The notes beneath the pieces are model-generated. The model saw only the letters and a list, made by a program, of their open reading frames with translations. It was not told the origin of the DNA and made no database searches. DNA of 64,000 bases from Tropicimonas sp. IMCC34043 (lineage in GTDB: Bacteria > Pseudomonadota > Alphaproteobacteria > Rhodobacterales > Rhodobacteraceae). Below, piece after piece: positions 35,934 to 44,771 of this stretch; within the stretch, counting starts at the first letter, position 1, and each line of letters begins with the position of its first letter. The stretch is from positions 1,860,001 through 1,924,000 of the forward strand of contig NZ_QMEK01000001.1 of the NCBI RefSeq assembly GCF_003390845.1. Direction: 5' to 3'. A program made the position numbers and the translations under genes.

Positions 35934-35956
35934 GGGAGGGCGCGGAACGCCCTCCC
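35934..35956. terminator. Strong hairpin between urtA and urtB
   Basis: Perfect 9-base stem GGGAGGGCG/CGCCCTCCC with loop CGGAA. The T5 run (35957-35961) follows on the plus strand, but the genes run on the minus strand, where only an A-tract precedes the stem. It is more likely an mRNA-stabilising or partial-termination element that raises urtA over urtBCDE than a full stop. Confidence 0.6.
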
Positions 35957-35970
35957 TTTTTCAATTCGGA

Positions 35971-37251
35971 TCAGTAGTTCGACTTGATCTGCACGCAGGT
36001 CTTGGTCTCGGTGTTGTACATGCCGCAGCCGAGGTCGGCCCAGTCGGACACAAGCACCGCCGATTCCGGAAGGAAGTCGGTCCAGGCGTCGCCCGGCACC
36101 GGCTCGGTCTGGCTGATGATGTCGAACTGGCCGTCATCCTCGATCTCGCCGATCAGCACCGGCTTGGTCAGATGGTGGTTCGGCAGCATGGTCGCGGTCG
36201 AGCCGGTCAGGTTCGGGAATTCCTGGCCGATCATCTCGGCAGAGACCGCATCGACATCGGTGGTGCCCGCCGCCTCGACCGCGTTCACCCACATGTTGAA
36301 GCCGATATAGGTGGCTTCCATCGGGTCGTTGGTCACGCGGCTGTCGTCGCCGATGAACTTGTGCCAGCCTTCGATGAAGGCGGCGTTCTCGGGCGTGTCT
36401 GCGGACATGAAATAGTTCCAGGCCGCCAGGTGTCCGACGAGGTTGGTGGTGTCGAGGCCCGACAGTTCCTCTTCGCCGACCGAGAAGGCGACGACGGGGA
36501 TGTCATCGGCCGACACGCCCTGGGCTGCCAGTTCCTTGTAAAAGCCGATGTTGGCGTCGCCGTTGATCGTCGAGATCACGCCGACCTTCTTGCCATCGGC
36601 CCCGAGCGCCACCACGTCCGAGACGATCTTGGACCAGTCGGAATGGCCGAACGGTGTATAGTTGACGAAGATGTCGGACTCGGGGATGCCCTTCGATTTC
36701 AGATAGGCCGCGAGGATATTGTTCGTGGTCCGCGGATAGACATAGTCGGTGCCGAGCAGCGCGAACTTCTCGATCCCGAGTTCGTCAAGAAAGTAGTCCG
36801 TCGCCGGGATCGCCTGCTGGTTCGGGGCGGCACCGGTATAGAACACGTTCTTCGAGCTTTCCTCGCCCTCGTACTGGACCGGATAGAACAGCAGGCCGTT
36901 CAGTTCCTCGATCACCGGCAGAACCGATTTCCGGCTGACCGAGGTCCAGCAGCCGAAGATCACGTCGACATCCTCGACGGTCAGCAACTCGCGCGCCTTT
37001 TCGGCGAACAGCGGCCAGTCCGAAGCCGGGTCGACCACCACCGCCTCAAGCTGCTTGCCGAGCACCCCGCCCTTGGCGTTCTGCTCGTCGATCAGCATCA
37101 GGACGGTATCCTTCAGCGTGGTTTCGGAAATCGCCATGGTGCCCGACAACGAGTGCAGAACGCCGATCTTGATCGTGTCGTCGGCGGCAAGCCCGGTCGT
37201 TGCATAGACCGCAAGCGCTCCGACCAGAGCGGAAGTCATCCGAATGTTCAT
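35971..37251 (-). CDS. urtA: Urea ABC transporter substrate-binding protein UrtA
   Basis: Periplasmic urea-binding protein. 426 residues from ATG 37251 with a signal peptide ending near TGLAADD. Characteristic UrtA segments: IKIGVLHSLSGTMAISE, FYPVQYEGEESSKNVFYTGAAPNQQ, DPMEATYIGFNMW. First gene of urtABCDE. No urease genes occur in the window. Confidence 0.96.
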   Translation of the reverse strand: MNIRMTSALVGALAVYATTGLAADDTIKIGVLHSLSGTMAISETTLKDTVLMLIDEQNAKGGVLGKQLEAVVVDPASDWPLFAEKARELLTVEDVDVIFGCWTSVSRKSVLPVIEELNGLLFYPVQYEGEESSKNVFYTGAAPNQQAIPATDYFLDELGIEKFALLGTDYVYPRTTNNILAAYLKSKGIPESDIFVNYTPFGHSDWSKIVSDVVALGADGKKVGVISTINGDANIGFYKELAAQGVSADDIPVVAFSVGEEELSGLDTTNLVGHLAAWNYFMSADTPENAAFIEGWHKFIGDDSRVTNDPMEATYIGFNMWVNAVEAAGTTDVDAVSAEMIGQEFPNLTGSTATMLPNHHLTKPVLIGEIEDDGQFDIISQTEPVPGDAWTDFLPESAVLVSDWADLGCGMYNTETKTCVQIKSNY

Positions 37252-37620
37252 CTGTCGCAAATATCCCTGTTGAAAGGCACCCCTGGGAACTGGCCGCTCC
37301 TCCGATCGCCCCGCATTTCCCCGGGGCGCCATCCGACCGTTCCGGCCCATGGGTACCGGTTTTTATCGATTTGCGGCGGGCTCGGTCCTGTTCGTCTTCG
37401 GCCGCCGCGCCGAGGGCCGGATCTCGACCCTCTCGCGCTGCATCAAAGGAAAAGCGCGCCAAGCGGGCAAATGCTGGGCAACGAACGGACGATTGCGCAT
37501 ACAGATTTGTGAACGGCGCACGAAAGCTATGCGAAATTAGTGCAATTCGCTGATATTCACGGCTGTTGTTGAAGATTGCGGCAGGGCGCATCGGCAAGGA
37601 TTCGCGCGCCTGAGACGGCA
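37252..37620. other. urtA upstream region
   Basis: About 370 bases without a gene. It must carry the urtA promoter. A TGCACTAATTTCGCA dyad on the minus strand near 37520-37550 resembles half of an NtrC-like site but is too weak to call. Confidence 0.35.
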
Positions 37621-37654
37621 ACGGCCCGGGCAAGCCTGCGCATGCCCGGGCCGT
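37621..37654 (-). terminator. Hairpin terminator after the holin-like gene
   Basis: Perfect 12-base stem ACGGCCCGGGCA/TGCCCGGGCCGT with a 10-base loop, 7 bases beyond the stop of the 37662 gene. No strong T run follows, so it may be Rho-assisted, but stem stability makes it the end of the AI-2E exporter operon. Confidence 0.65.
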
Positions 37655-37661
37655 CTGCTGG

Positions 37662-38135
37662 TTACTGCTTGTCGCTGCGCAGAACCTGCAGCACGATCGC
37701 GACCAGCGGCCCGATCACACTCATGCTGATTGCGCCCAAGGGATCCCGCGCGATCCGGCGCAGGCCGAGGACAATGTCGTTCACTTCTTCGACGGCGCTC
37801 TCGGCGTCGCCTTGCAGATCGGCGATGGCCATGTCGCGCATCTGGGTAATCTCGGCCAGGTCGGCCTCGGCCGAAAGCCCGCCGGCCCAGACCAGCAGCA
37901 ACCCGGTCAGAACCAGATTAACCGCAGCAACGATCAGCGCCGCCAGCGCCGGGCCAAGCGAACTCCAGAGCGAGTAGAACGCCGCGATGTTGAGCATCAC
38001 AAGACCGACCGCGCCGAGGATCAACGCGGCCCCCGCGATGATGGTCTGACGTCGCACCACGGCCATGTGGCGTCGCGCGATCATGCGTTCGGATTTGACG
38101 ATGACGGCGATGTTGCGCCCGATGCGGCTGCTCAT
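37662..38135 (-). CDS. Phage-holin-superfamily-III-like membrane protein
   Basis: 157 residues with a basic N-terminus and two strong transmembrane helices (about 31-55 and 63-88), then a cytoplasmic tail and a hydrophobic C-terminal stretch (about 133-150). Architecture matches the phage_holin_3_6/Actinobacterial holin-X group, which is common in chromosomal stress operons and usually not phage-derived. Third gene of an operon with the AI-2E exporter and a 95-residue protein; no phage genes surround it. Function unknown. Confidence 0.65.
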   Translation of the reverse strand: MSSRIGRNIAVIVKSERMIARRHMAVVRRQTIIAGAALILGAVGLVMLNIAAFYSLWSSLGPALAALIVAAVNLVLTGLLLVWAGGLSAEADLAEITQMRDMAIADLQGDAESAVEEVNDIVLGLRRIARDPLGAISMSVIGPLVAIVLQVLRSDKQ

Positions 38136-38145
38136 CTGTGTTCTC

Positions 38146-38433
38146 CTAGCGTGTGCGACCGAGGATGTAGCCCACCACGAGGGCCCCGAAAGCGGTGGTC
38201 AAAAGCGGGTTTCGCTGGTGCATGTCCTTGGCCTCGGAAACGAAACGTCGGAACAGGGCCTCGAGTTCGGTTCGGTCGATCTGCCCGAGAGCCCAGTCGA
38301 GCCGCCCGCCCTCGGCCGCGGCATCGCCGTCGTCCGGGGCATCCGCCGCGTCCGTACGGACCGCGGCCTGCGCCTCGGCCAGCAGCCGTTTGAGTTCTTC
38401 AAGCTCGGCCTCGAGTTCTGCCTTGGTCGCCAT
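38146..38433 (-). CDS. Small tail-anchored protein (ElaB/DUF883-like)
   Basis: 95 residues: an N-terminal coiled coil (ELEAELEELKRLLAEAQ), an acidic middle, and a C-terminal membrane helix (NPLLTTAFGALVVGYILG) ending GRTR. This matches ElaB/YqjD-type inner-membrane proteins that associate with ribosomes in enterics, though identity here is by architecture only. It lies 10 bases before the holin-like gene and 3 bases after the AI-2E exporter gene. Confidence 0.6.
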   Translation of the reverse strand: MATKAELEAELEELKRLLAEAQAAVRTDAADAPDDGDAAAEGGRLDWALGQIDRTELEALFRRFVSEAKDMHQRNPLLTTAFGALVVGYILGRTR

Positions 38434-38436
38434 CGT

Positions 38437-39576
38437 TCAGTCTCCCTGTACCACTTCCGTCGAAATCGGCATCCCGCCAGTCTCCTCGGGACCATCGGAG
38501 GGCAAGGCGCTGCCGCCGTCCTCTGCCCCCAACGCGCCGTCGCCCGACATCAGTACGGCCAACCACCGGGTCTGCGGAATGTTCCCCAGCACGATCATCA
38601 GGCAGGCGGTGATCGGCACGCTCAGCAACGTTCCGACGATGCCCCAGACCGCCCCCCAGAAGGTCAGACCAAGGATGATGACCAGTGGCGACATGTTCAG
38701 CGAGCGCCCGGCAATCGCCGGTTCCAGCACATTTCCGATCACGAACTGCACCGCCCCGCAGCCGAGCGCAATGACAAGGAACGGCGACATCGAGTCGAAT
38801 TGGATCAGCGCCACGATGGAGGGGAAGACCACGCCGAGGATCGAACCGACCGAGGGGATGTAGTTCAGCGCAAATGCCAGCAGCGCCCAGGTCTCGGCGA
38901 ATTGCAGTCCCATGGGCTTCATCACCGCATAGCTGAAGACGCCGGTCAACAGGCTGGCGAAGGTCTTGACCTTGACATAGGTCTGCAGCCCGACAGTGAT
39001 CGAATGCACGAGGTGGCGCACCTTGCGCCCCGACGCCTCGTCTGGGGCGGCAATCGCGATCTTGCTGGTCATCGGCCCGCGTTCGAGCAGCATGAACGGC
39101 AGATAAAGCCCGACGACGAAGACAAAGGTCATGAAACTGCTCGCAGGCCCGATTGCCTGCCGTGCCAGCCGCGGCATGCTGATCTTGTCGAGCGACTCGC
39201 GCATCGACTGCGCACTCTCATCGCCCAGCACGGCCGCGACGCGGGTCACCATATCCTCGATCTGATCGCGGTATTCGGGGATCGCCGAGGCAACCGAACT
39301 GGCCTGACTGACCAGGATCAACACCATCAGGGCCAGTCCCGACAACACCAGCGCGAGTCCCAGCACATGGGCCAGCCAGCCCGGAACCCGACGCCCCATC
39401 ACCTGAAACCCTGCGATCTGGTCGATCACCGCGGTCAGCAGCACAAAGACAAGGATCGCGAATGTCAGCGGCAGCAGGAAGCCCGCGCCATAGACCAGCC
39501 CGATCACCCCGAGCGTCAGGATCAGCAGCAGGTCGCGCCAGAAGGACAAGGTCCCAAGGGAATTGGTGCCGTTCAT
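38437..39576 (-). CDS. AI-2E family transporter (PerM/UPF0118)
   Basis: 379-residue polytopic membrane protein with the family plan: N-terminal helix pair, a large central soluble segment (about 90-180), and a C-terminal helix cluster containing NYIPSVGSILGVVFPSIVALIQ and GNVLEPAIAGRSLNMSPLVII. Members export autoinducer-2 or act as Na+/H+ antiporters; substrate not determinable. First gene of a three-gene unit. Confidence 0.88.
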   Translation of the reverse strand: MNGTNSLGTLSFWRDLLLILTLGVIGLVYGAGFLLPLTFAILVFVLLTAVIDQIAGFQVMGRRVPGWLAHVLGLALVLSGLALMVLILVSQASSVASAIPEYRDQIEDMVTRVAAVLGDESAQSMRESLDKISMPRLARQAIGPASSFMTFVFVVGLYLPFMLLERGPMTSKIAIAAPDEASGRKVRHLVHSITVGLQTYVKVKTFASLLTGVFSYAVMKPMGLQFAETWALLAFALNYIPSVGSILGVVFPSIVALIQFDSMSPFLVIALGCGAVQFVIGNVLEPAIAGRSLNMSPLVIILGLTFWGAVWGIVGTLLSVPITACLMIVLGNIPQTRWLAVLMSGDGALGAEDGGSALPSDGPEETGGMPISTEVVQGD

Positions 39577-40141
39577 GCCGTGGCCCCCTTTTGGATCGGT
39601 CCCGGCACCGACGCCCCGACCGCCGGACCGTGGCGCCCGGTGGTGGGATCGTTGTGTCTAGAACACCGGCTCATGGGAAATTCCGACCCCGCATGCGGCC
39701 TGCCTGTCTGGTTGCCGAAAAAAAGAGGCTACCCTTCAAGAGCTACCATGCAGGCACGGGATTCCAAGTGGAAAGCGGCGCGGAAGCGGTGCGCCGCGGA
39801 GGTGGCCGGCCCCATAACGGCCCTTGTCCACCGTCGCGCCGCGCCTGTGCAGAACTTTCCCTCCGCCCCGGGCTGCGACGCCCGGTCGCGCTGCCATCGC
39901 TGTATCAACCGCCGGGCGGCGTGACACCGGTGCGACAGTATCGTGACAGGATGGTGACGGCTTTGTCCCGCTGGCGTCGTGCAATCGCTTCTTTCTGCAG
40001 CAAAATTCAGCATGTCGGGGATGGTATGGCGCGTGCCACCAGATCTCGGCGCCTCCTGCAATCAGGCCACCCCACCGCCGGGCACTGGCGCAGAGACGCC
40101 GCGCCCGGCTGAAACAACCCTTTGCCATGTGCAGCCTGTGG
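39577..40141. other. 565-base gap between the AI-2E and thiamin operons
   Basis: Upstream of the AI-2E exporter gene and downstream of the thi operon. No frame with coding features; a near DnaA-box TGTGGAAAA occurs near 40137. Confidence 0.4.
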
Positions 40142-40164
40142 AAAACCCGGTGGATGAACCCGGG
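40142..40164 (-). terminator. Terminator of the thi operon
   Basis: On the minus strand CCCGG, 9-base loop, CCGGG followed directly by TTTT, 15 bases after the permease stop. Confidence 0.6.
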
Positions 40165-40178
40165 AAATCGCCGCGACC

Positions 40179-40916
40179 TCAGTCGAGCCGTGCCTCCAAC
40201 CGGTCACAGAGCCAGCCGACCCCCCGGTGCAGCGCCAGCGTCAGCAAGGCCAGTACCAGCAGGGCCGCGAACATCAGGTCGATTTTCACGCGCCCGTTGG
40301 CAAGAAGCATGAGATAGCCAAGCCCCCCGGCCGCGCCGACCCATTCGCCGACGACCGCCCCGATCGGGGCATAGACCGCCGCCAGCCGCAGACCCGAGGC
40401 AAGGGCCGGGATCGCCGCCGGCACCCGGATCCGCCACAGCAGCCGCGTCGGGCTCGCCCCCATGGTCCGCCCCAGATCGAGCCAGCCGGGCGGCGTGCGC
40501 ATCAGCCCGTCGAAAAAGGCCGAGGCGACCGGGAAATAGATGATCAGCACCGCCATCAGGACCTTGGACCAGATGCCATAGCCGAGCCACAGCGTCAGCA
40601 GCGGTGCCAGCGCAAAGACCGGCAGCGCCTGGGTCGCAACCAGCGCCGGGCGGATCAGATAGCGCGCCGCGGACGACACCGCCAGCAACAGCGCCGTCGC
40701 GACCCCCAGAGCGGCCCCCAGCACCATCCCGATCAGGACCTCGGTCAGGGTGATCCCGGCGTGGTGTGCGATCAGCCGCCAGTTCGCGACCAGCGCCTCG
40801 GCGACGCGCAAGGGTCCGGGCAGGATATAGGGCGGCAGATGGCCGAAACTGACCAGCGCCTGCCAGAGGCCCAGAAACAGCGCCGTCACCAGCGCTCCGC
40901 GCAGCAATCCCGCCAT
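40179..40916 (-). CDS. thiX: Thiamin-precursor ABC transporter permease (ThiX-like)
   Basis: 245-residue permease of the nitrate/taurine/ThiX class with six hydrophobic segments and the cytoplasmic EAA loop around GRTMGASPTRLLWRIRVPAAIPALASG. Its substrate (a pyrimidine precursor of thiamin) follows from the ThiY-like binding protein and the riboswitch, not from its own sequence. Last gene of the operon; shares one base with the ATPase gene. Confidence 0.85.
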   Translation of the reverse strand: MAGLLRGALVTALFLGLWQALVSFGHLPPYILPGPLRVAEALVANWRLIAHHAGITLTEVLIGMVLGAALGVATALLLAVSSAARYLIRPALVATQALPVFALAPLLTLWLGYGIWSKVLMAVLIIYFPVASAFFDGLMRTPPGWLDLGRTMGASPTRLLWRIRVPAAIPALASGLRLAAVYAPIGAVVGEWVGAAGGLGYLMLLANGRVKIDLMFAALLVLALLTLALHRGVGWLCDRLEARLD

Positions 40917-41641
40917 CAGCCCGCCTCCCGCAGCGCGGTCAGCAGGCGGGCCTGAAATGCCAGCATCGCCGCATCGTCCACCGCCCGCACCGGCAATGTC
41001 GCGGGCGGCGGCGATTCGACCAGCCCATTGCGGTCGAGCAGACAGACCCGATGGCCGAGCCGCGCCGCCTCGCCCGGATCGTGGGTGACCAGCAGCACGG
41101 TGCGCCCGGCCAGCGTCTCGGCCGCGAGTTCCTGCATGTCGGCGCGGGTGCGGGCATCGAGCGCCGAGAACGGCTCGTCGAGCAGCACCACAGGCCGGTC
41201 CTCCATCAGCGTGCGGGCCAGCGCCACCCGCTGTCTTTGCCCGCCCGACAGTTGCGCGGGGCGCTTGTGGGCGTGTTCGGACAGCCCCAGCCGGTCGACC
41301 AGCGCCATTGCGGCGGCAAGGTCGGGCGTCTCGGCCCTCAGCCGGGCCCCCAGCGTGACATTGCCGAGGACATCGAGCCAGGGCAGCAGCAGATCGGTCT
41401 GCGCCATATAGGCGACGCGCGGCGCCACCGGCCGGCCATCGCTTGCCGTGATCGTGCCGTCGAAATCGACCCCGGTCTCAAGCCCCGCGATCAGCCGCAG
41501 GATCGTCGACTTGCCGCTGCCCGATGGTCCCAGGAGGCAGGACCAGGCGCCTGCGTCGATCCGCAACGTCAGCGGCGCAAACAGCGGCACCGCGCCAAAG
41601 CGCGCCGTCCCCTGCAGCTCTATCCCCGGCGCCTCTGCCAT
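40916..41641 (-). CDS. thiZ: Thiamin-precursor ABC transporter ATP-binding protein (ThiZ-like)
   Basis: 241 residues: Walker A GPSGSGKST, Q-loop YMAQTDLLLPWL, signature LSGGQRQRVALARTL, Walker B VVLLDEPFSALD. Pairs with the adjacent permease and the ThiY-like protein. Starts 3 bases after the tenA stop. Confidence 0.88.
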   Translation of the reverse strand: MAEAPGIELQGTARFGAVPLFAPLTLRIDAGAWSCLLGPSGSGKSTILRLIAGLETGVDFDGTITASDGRPVAPRVAYMAQTDLLLPWLDVLGNVTLGARLRAETPDLAAAMALVDRLGLSEHAHKRPAQLSGGQRQRVALARTLMEDRPVVLLDEPFSALDARTRADMQELAAETLAGRTVLLVTHDPGEAARLGHRVCLLDRNGLVESPPPATLPVRAVDDAAMLAFQARLLTALREAG

Positions 41642-41644
41642 CGC

Positions 41645-42343
41645 TCAGCCCTGCTCCAGTCCCATCTGCCAGAACCCGACCTCAAGCCGGGTCGCCATCG
41701 CGAACCGCCCGCTCAGCCGGTCCCAGCGCGGCGACGCGGCAAAATCGGCCCCGATCCGCCGTTCCAGCGCGCCGTCGATCAGCGCCCCGACATCGCGGCA
41801 GAGCTGCTGGTAGCCTTCATCCGCGTAGCTGTCGATCCATGGACGATAGGCCGTGTCGGCCGCCGCCGTCTCAGCCAGCCGCGCGCCGATCTCGCCATAG
41901 CCCATGACGCAGGGCGCCAGCGCTGCCACCAGATCGGCGAAATCCCCCGAATGCCCGGCATCGAGCACATAACGGGTATAGGCGAGGTTCGCCGGGCTCT
42001 CGACCGCCGAAAACAGCGCTGCCTCGGGGATCCCGGCCTCGGCGCAGACCGTGACATGCAGCGCCATCTCGTGGTTGATCAGCCCGTCCACCGTGGCGGC
42101 GGCAGCGCGCATTTCCTCCGCCGTCTCTGCCTTGACGACGCCAAGCGCCCAGGCGCGGGCGAAATGGACGAGGAAGACATAGTCCTGCACCAGATAATGC
42201 AGGAATGCCGCGCGCGGCAGGCTTCCGTCGCCCATCCCCTCGACAAAGGGATGGGTGACATAGGCGGTCCAGTCCGCCTCGGCCGCCGCGCGCCACATCG
42301 CAAAGGCCCGGCCATAGTCGGGGTGGGTCATTGCCACATTCAT
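41645..42343 (-). CDS. tenA: Thiaminase II / aminopyrimidine aminohydrolase TenA
   Basis: Salvages base-degraded thiamin by hydrolysing aminomethyl-pyrimidine to hydroxymethyl-pyrimidine. 232 residues, all-helical TenA fold with the catalytic cysteine in LAPCVMGYGEIG and WIDSYADEGYQ, so it is the cysteine (TenA_C) type. The start overlaps the thiY stop by ATGA; a second ATG 12 bases in is also possible. Its place beside a ThiY-like transporter fits the formylaminopyrimidine salvage route. Confidence 0.92.
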   Translation of the reverse strand: MNVAMTHPDYGRAFAMWRAAAEADWTAYVTHPFVEGMGDGSLPRAAFLHYLVQDYVFLVHFARAWALGVVKAETAEEMRAAAATVDGLINHEMALHVTVCAEAGIPEAALFSAVESPANLAYTRYVLDAGHSGDFADLVAALAPCVMGYGEIGARLAETAAADTAYRPWIDSYADEGYQQLCRDVGALIDGALERRIGADFAASPRWDRLSGRFAMATRLEVGFWQMGLEQG

Positions 42344-43275
42344 TGCGCGCCGAGATCTATCGCCAGATTACTCACCGGCTGCGCCGTCTCGATCAGCCCG
42401 ACCTCGGCCAGAAACGCCTCGAAATCGGCATAGCGCCCGGCGTCGAGCCCCGCGGGGCTGAGCGCGAACCGCGGCCAGGTATCGTCCCACGCCTTCGCGT
42501 TCAACTCGTCCTGCAACTCGGGCGCGGTGGCGGAAAAGATCTGCCATGCCTCGGCCGGATGGTTGACGATGTATTCCGTCGCCTTCTCGGTCGCCTTCAG
42601 GAAACGCCGCAGTTTGGGCGCATCCATCAGCTCGGGGTTGGCGACATAGATCAGTTCGTCATAGGTCGGCAGGCCTTCTTCCTCGACATAAAAGCAATGC
42701 CCCGGCACGCCGTCGATCTGCATCTGGTTCAGCTCGATGTTGCGATAGGCGCCGATCACCGCATCGACCTGCCCCGCCATCAGCGCCGGCGACAGCGACC
42801 AGTTGACGTTGACCAGCGTCACGTCTTCGAGGCTCAGCCCGGCATTGGCAAGGATCCGGCCGAGCAGCGCCTCTTCGACGCCCGCCACCGAATAGCCGAC
42901 CTTGCGGCCCTTCAGATCCGCGATCTGCTTGACCGGGCCATCCTCCAGCACCATCAGGCAGTTGAGCGGCGTGGCGATCAGCGTGCCCACCCGTTTCAGC
43001 GGCAGCCCCTCGGCCACCTGCAGGTGCAGTTGCGGCTGATAGCTGACCGCGATGTCGGCCTTTCCCACCGCCGCCAGCTTCGGCGGATCCGACGGGTCCG
43101 AGGGCGCGATGATCTCGACCTCCAGATCCGCGTCGGCGAAATAGCCCATTTCCTGTGCCACGATGATCGGCCCGTGGTCGGGGTTCACGTACCAGTCCAG
43201 AACCACGGTCATCTTGTCGGCGGCAAGGGCCGGGGTGGCGGCGGCGAGTGCCAGAAGGATTGCCGGAATGCGCAT
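42340..43275 (-). CDS. thiY: Thiamin-pyrimidine-precursor binding protein ThiY (NMT1/THI5-like)
   Basis: Periplasmic binding protein of 311 residues with a signal peptide ending ALAAD and the THI5/ThiY hallmark DWYVNPDHGPIIVAQEMGYF followed by AVGKADIAVSYQPQLHLQ. It delivers a formylaminopyrimidine-like precursor. Between thiD (27-base gap) and tenA (4-base overlap). Confidence 0.9.
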   Translation of the reverse strand: MRIPAILLALAAATPALAADKMTVVLDWYVNPDHGPIIVAQEMGYFADADLEVEIIAPSDPSDPPKLAAVGKADIAVSYQPQLHLQVAEGLPLKRVGTLIATPLNCLMVLEDGPVKQIADLKGRKVGYSVAGVEEALLGRILANAGLSLEDVTLVNVNWSLSPALMAGQVDAVIGAYRNIELNQMQIDGVPGHCFYVEEEGLPTYDELIYVANPELMDAPKLRRFLKATEKATEYIVNHPAEAWQIFSATAPELQDELNAKAWDDTWPRFALSPAGLDAGRYADFEAFLAEVGLIETAQPVSNLAIDLGAQ

Positions 43276-43302
43276 GTCGCGTCTCCTGTCGTTGAGGGGT
43301 GC

Positions 43303-44109
43303 TCAGGCCTCGGGCCAGAGCGAATGAAAATGATGCACCGGGCCGTGGCCCTGGCCGATATCCAGACCGTCGGCCGCGGCGATGGCATCGTTCAGCCAGG
43401 CCCGCGCGGCCGCGACCGCGTCGGGCAGTGCCGCCCCCTTGGCGAGTTCGGCGGCAACCGCCGAGGACAGGGTGCAGCCGGTGCCATGGGTGTTGCGCGT
43501 CGCGATCCGCGGGCCGTCGATCCAGCTCGCCCCGCCCTCCCAGACCAGCAGATCGGGGCTGTCGGGCCCGTCGAGATGCCCACCTTTCAGCAGCACCGCG
43601 GCGGGACCCAGCGCCAGCAGGGCCGTCGCCTGCCGCTCCATCGCCGGTCGGGTTTCGGCTGTCGGCACGCCCAGGAGTGCGGCCGCCTCGGGCAGGTTCG
43701 GGGTCAGCAGCGTGGCACGCGGCAACAGCCGGGCACGCAATTCGGCAACCGCGTCCTCGGGCAACAGCGGGTGCCCGCCCTTTGCAACCATCACCGGGTC
43801 GAGCACCACGGGGCCGTCATAACCCGCCAGCGCCGCCGCAACCGCCGCGGCGATCTCGGCGCTGGCGATCATGCCGATCTTGACCGCGTCGACGCGGATA
43901 TCGTCCAGCACCATGGCAATCTGGTCTGACACGAACGCCGGCGGCACCCTGTGCACGCCGCTGACACCGCGGGTATTCTGCGCCGTCAGCGCGGTCAGCG
44001 CCGCCATGCCATAGACCCCGAGCGCCGAAAACGTCTTCAGATCCGCCTGGATACCCGCCCCGCCCGATGGGTCCGACCCCGCGATGGACAGCGCCGTTGC
44101 GACGCTCAT
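43303..44109 (-). CDS. thiD: Hydroxymethylpyrimidine/phosphomethylpyrimidine kinase ThiD
   Basis: Phosphorylates HMP twice to HMP-PP. 268 residues, ribokinase fold: IAGSDPSGGAGIQADLKTF at residues 9-27, LDPVMVAKGG, and the C-terminal anion-hole signature NTHGTGCTLSSAVAAELAKG. Overlaps thiE by 4 bases. Confidence 0.95.
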   Translation of the reverse strand: MSVATALSIAGSDPSGGAGIQADLKTFSALGVYGMAALTALTAQNTRGVSGVHRVPPAFVSDQIAMVLDDIRVDAVKIGMIASAEIAAAVAAALAGYDGPVVLDPVMVAKGGHPLLPEDAVAELRARLLPRATLLTPNLPEAAALLGVPTAETRPAMERQATALLALGPAAVLLKGGHLDGPDSPDLLVWEGGASWIDGPRIATRNTHGTGCTLSSAVAAELAKGAALPDAVAAARAWLNDAIAAADGLDIGQGHGPVHHFHSLWPEA

Positions 44110-44771
44110 GTCCGCTGCTCCAGCGCCCGCTGTGCCCGCGCCCGCCGCACCGCCCAGACCAGATCGCGCGCGGCCTCTGCCGGATCGGGCGTGCCGCAGA
44201 TCGCCGAGACGACGGCAAGCCCCACGGCGCCGGCGCCAATCGCGGCCTCGGCCTCGGCGGGACCGACCCCGCCGATTGCGACTGCGGGCACCTTGCAGAC
44301 CGCCAGCATCCGCCGCAGCCCGTCGATCCCGACCGGCGGGGCATGGCCGGGCTTGGTGGCGGTGGCGAAGACCGGGCCGGCCCCGACATGATCGACAACC
44401 GCCGGGTCGACACCCCGCGCCTGCGCCTCGGTCTCGACCGACAGACCCAGCACCATGTCAGGCCCGATCGCCGCACGTGCCGCGGGCGCCGCCATATCGC
44501 CCTGCCCGATGTGCAGCCCGTCGGCCTCCAGTTCCACGGCGGCCGCCACATCGTCGTTGATCACGAGTTTTGCCGCCGTCCCCGCCAGCGCCACCTGCAG
44601 CTCCCGGCCAATCGCCACCATCTCGACGGTCGTCGCGGTCTTGTGGCGCAGTTGCACGACACGGACGCCGCCCAGGACAGCCGCCCGCGCGGTCTCGACC
44701 ATCCCGGCCGGGCCGCCACAAAGCCCGGGGTCGAGCACCAGATAGGCCGACAGGTCCCAGCCCGGTTTCAT
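44106..44771 (-). CDS. thiE: Thiamin-phosphate synthase ThiE
   Basis: Joins HMP-PP and thiazole phosphate into thiamin monophosphate. 221 residues, TIM barrel with VVQLRHKTAT, LVINDDVAAAVELEADGLHIGQGD, and GPVFATATKPG. Overlaps both neighbours by ATGA. Confidence 0.95.
   Translation of the reverse strand: MKPGWDLSAYLVLDPGLCGGPAGMVETARAAVLGGVRVVQLRHKTATTVEMVAIGRELQVALAGTAAKLVINDDVAAAVELEADGLHIGQGDMAAPAARAAIGPDMVLGLSVETEAQARGVDPAVVDHVGAGPVFATATKPGHAPPVGIDGLRRMLAVCKVPAVAIGGVGPAEAEAAIGAGAVGLAVVSAICGTPDPAEAARDLVWAVRRARAQRALEQRT

Noticed and set aside
37500-37560. NtrC site upstream of urtA
   Set aside because: Only one half resembles the consensus; no sigma-54 -24/-12 element seen.
37662-38135. 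Holin-like gene as prophage remnant
   Set aside because: No integrase, lysin, capsid or att-like repeat nearby; operon with a chromosomal exporter.
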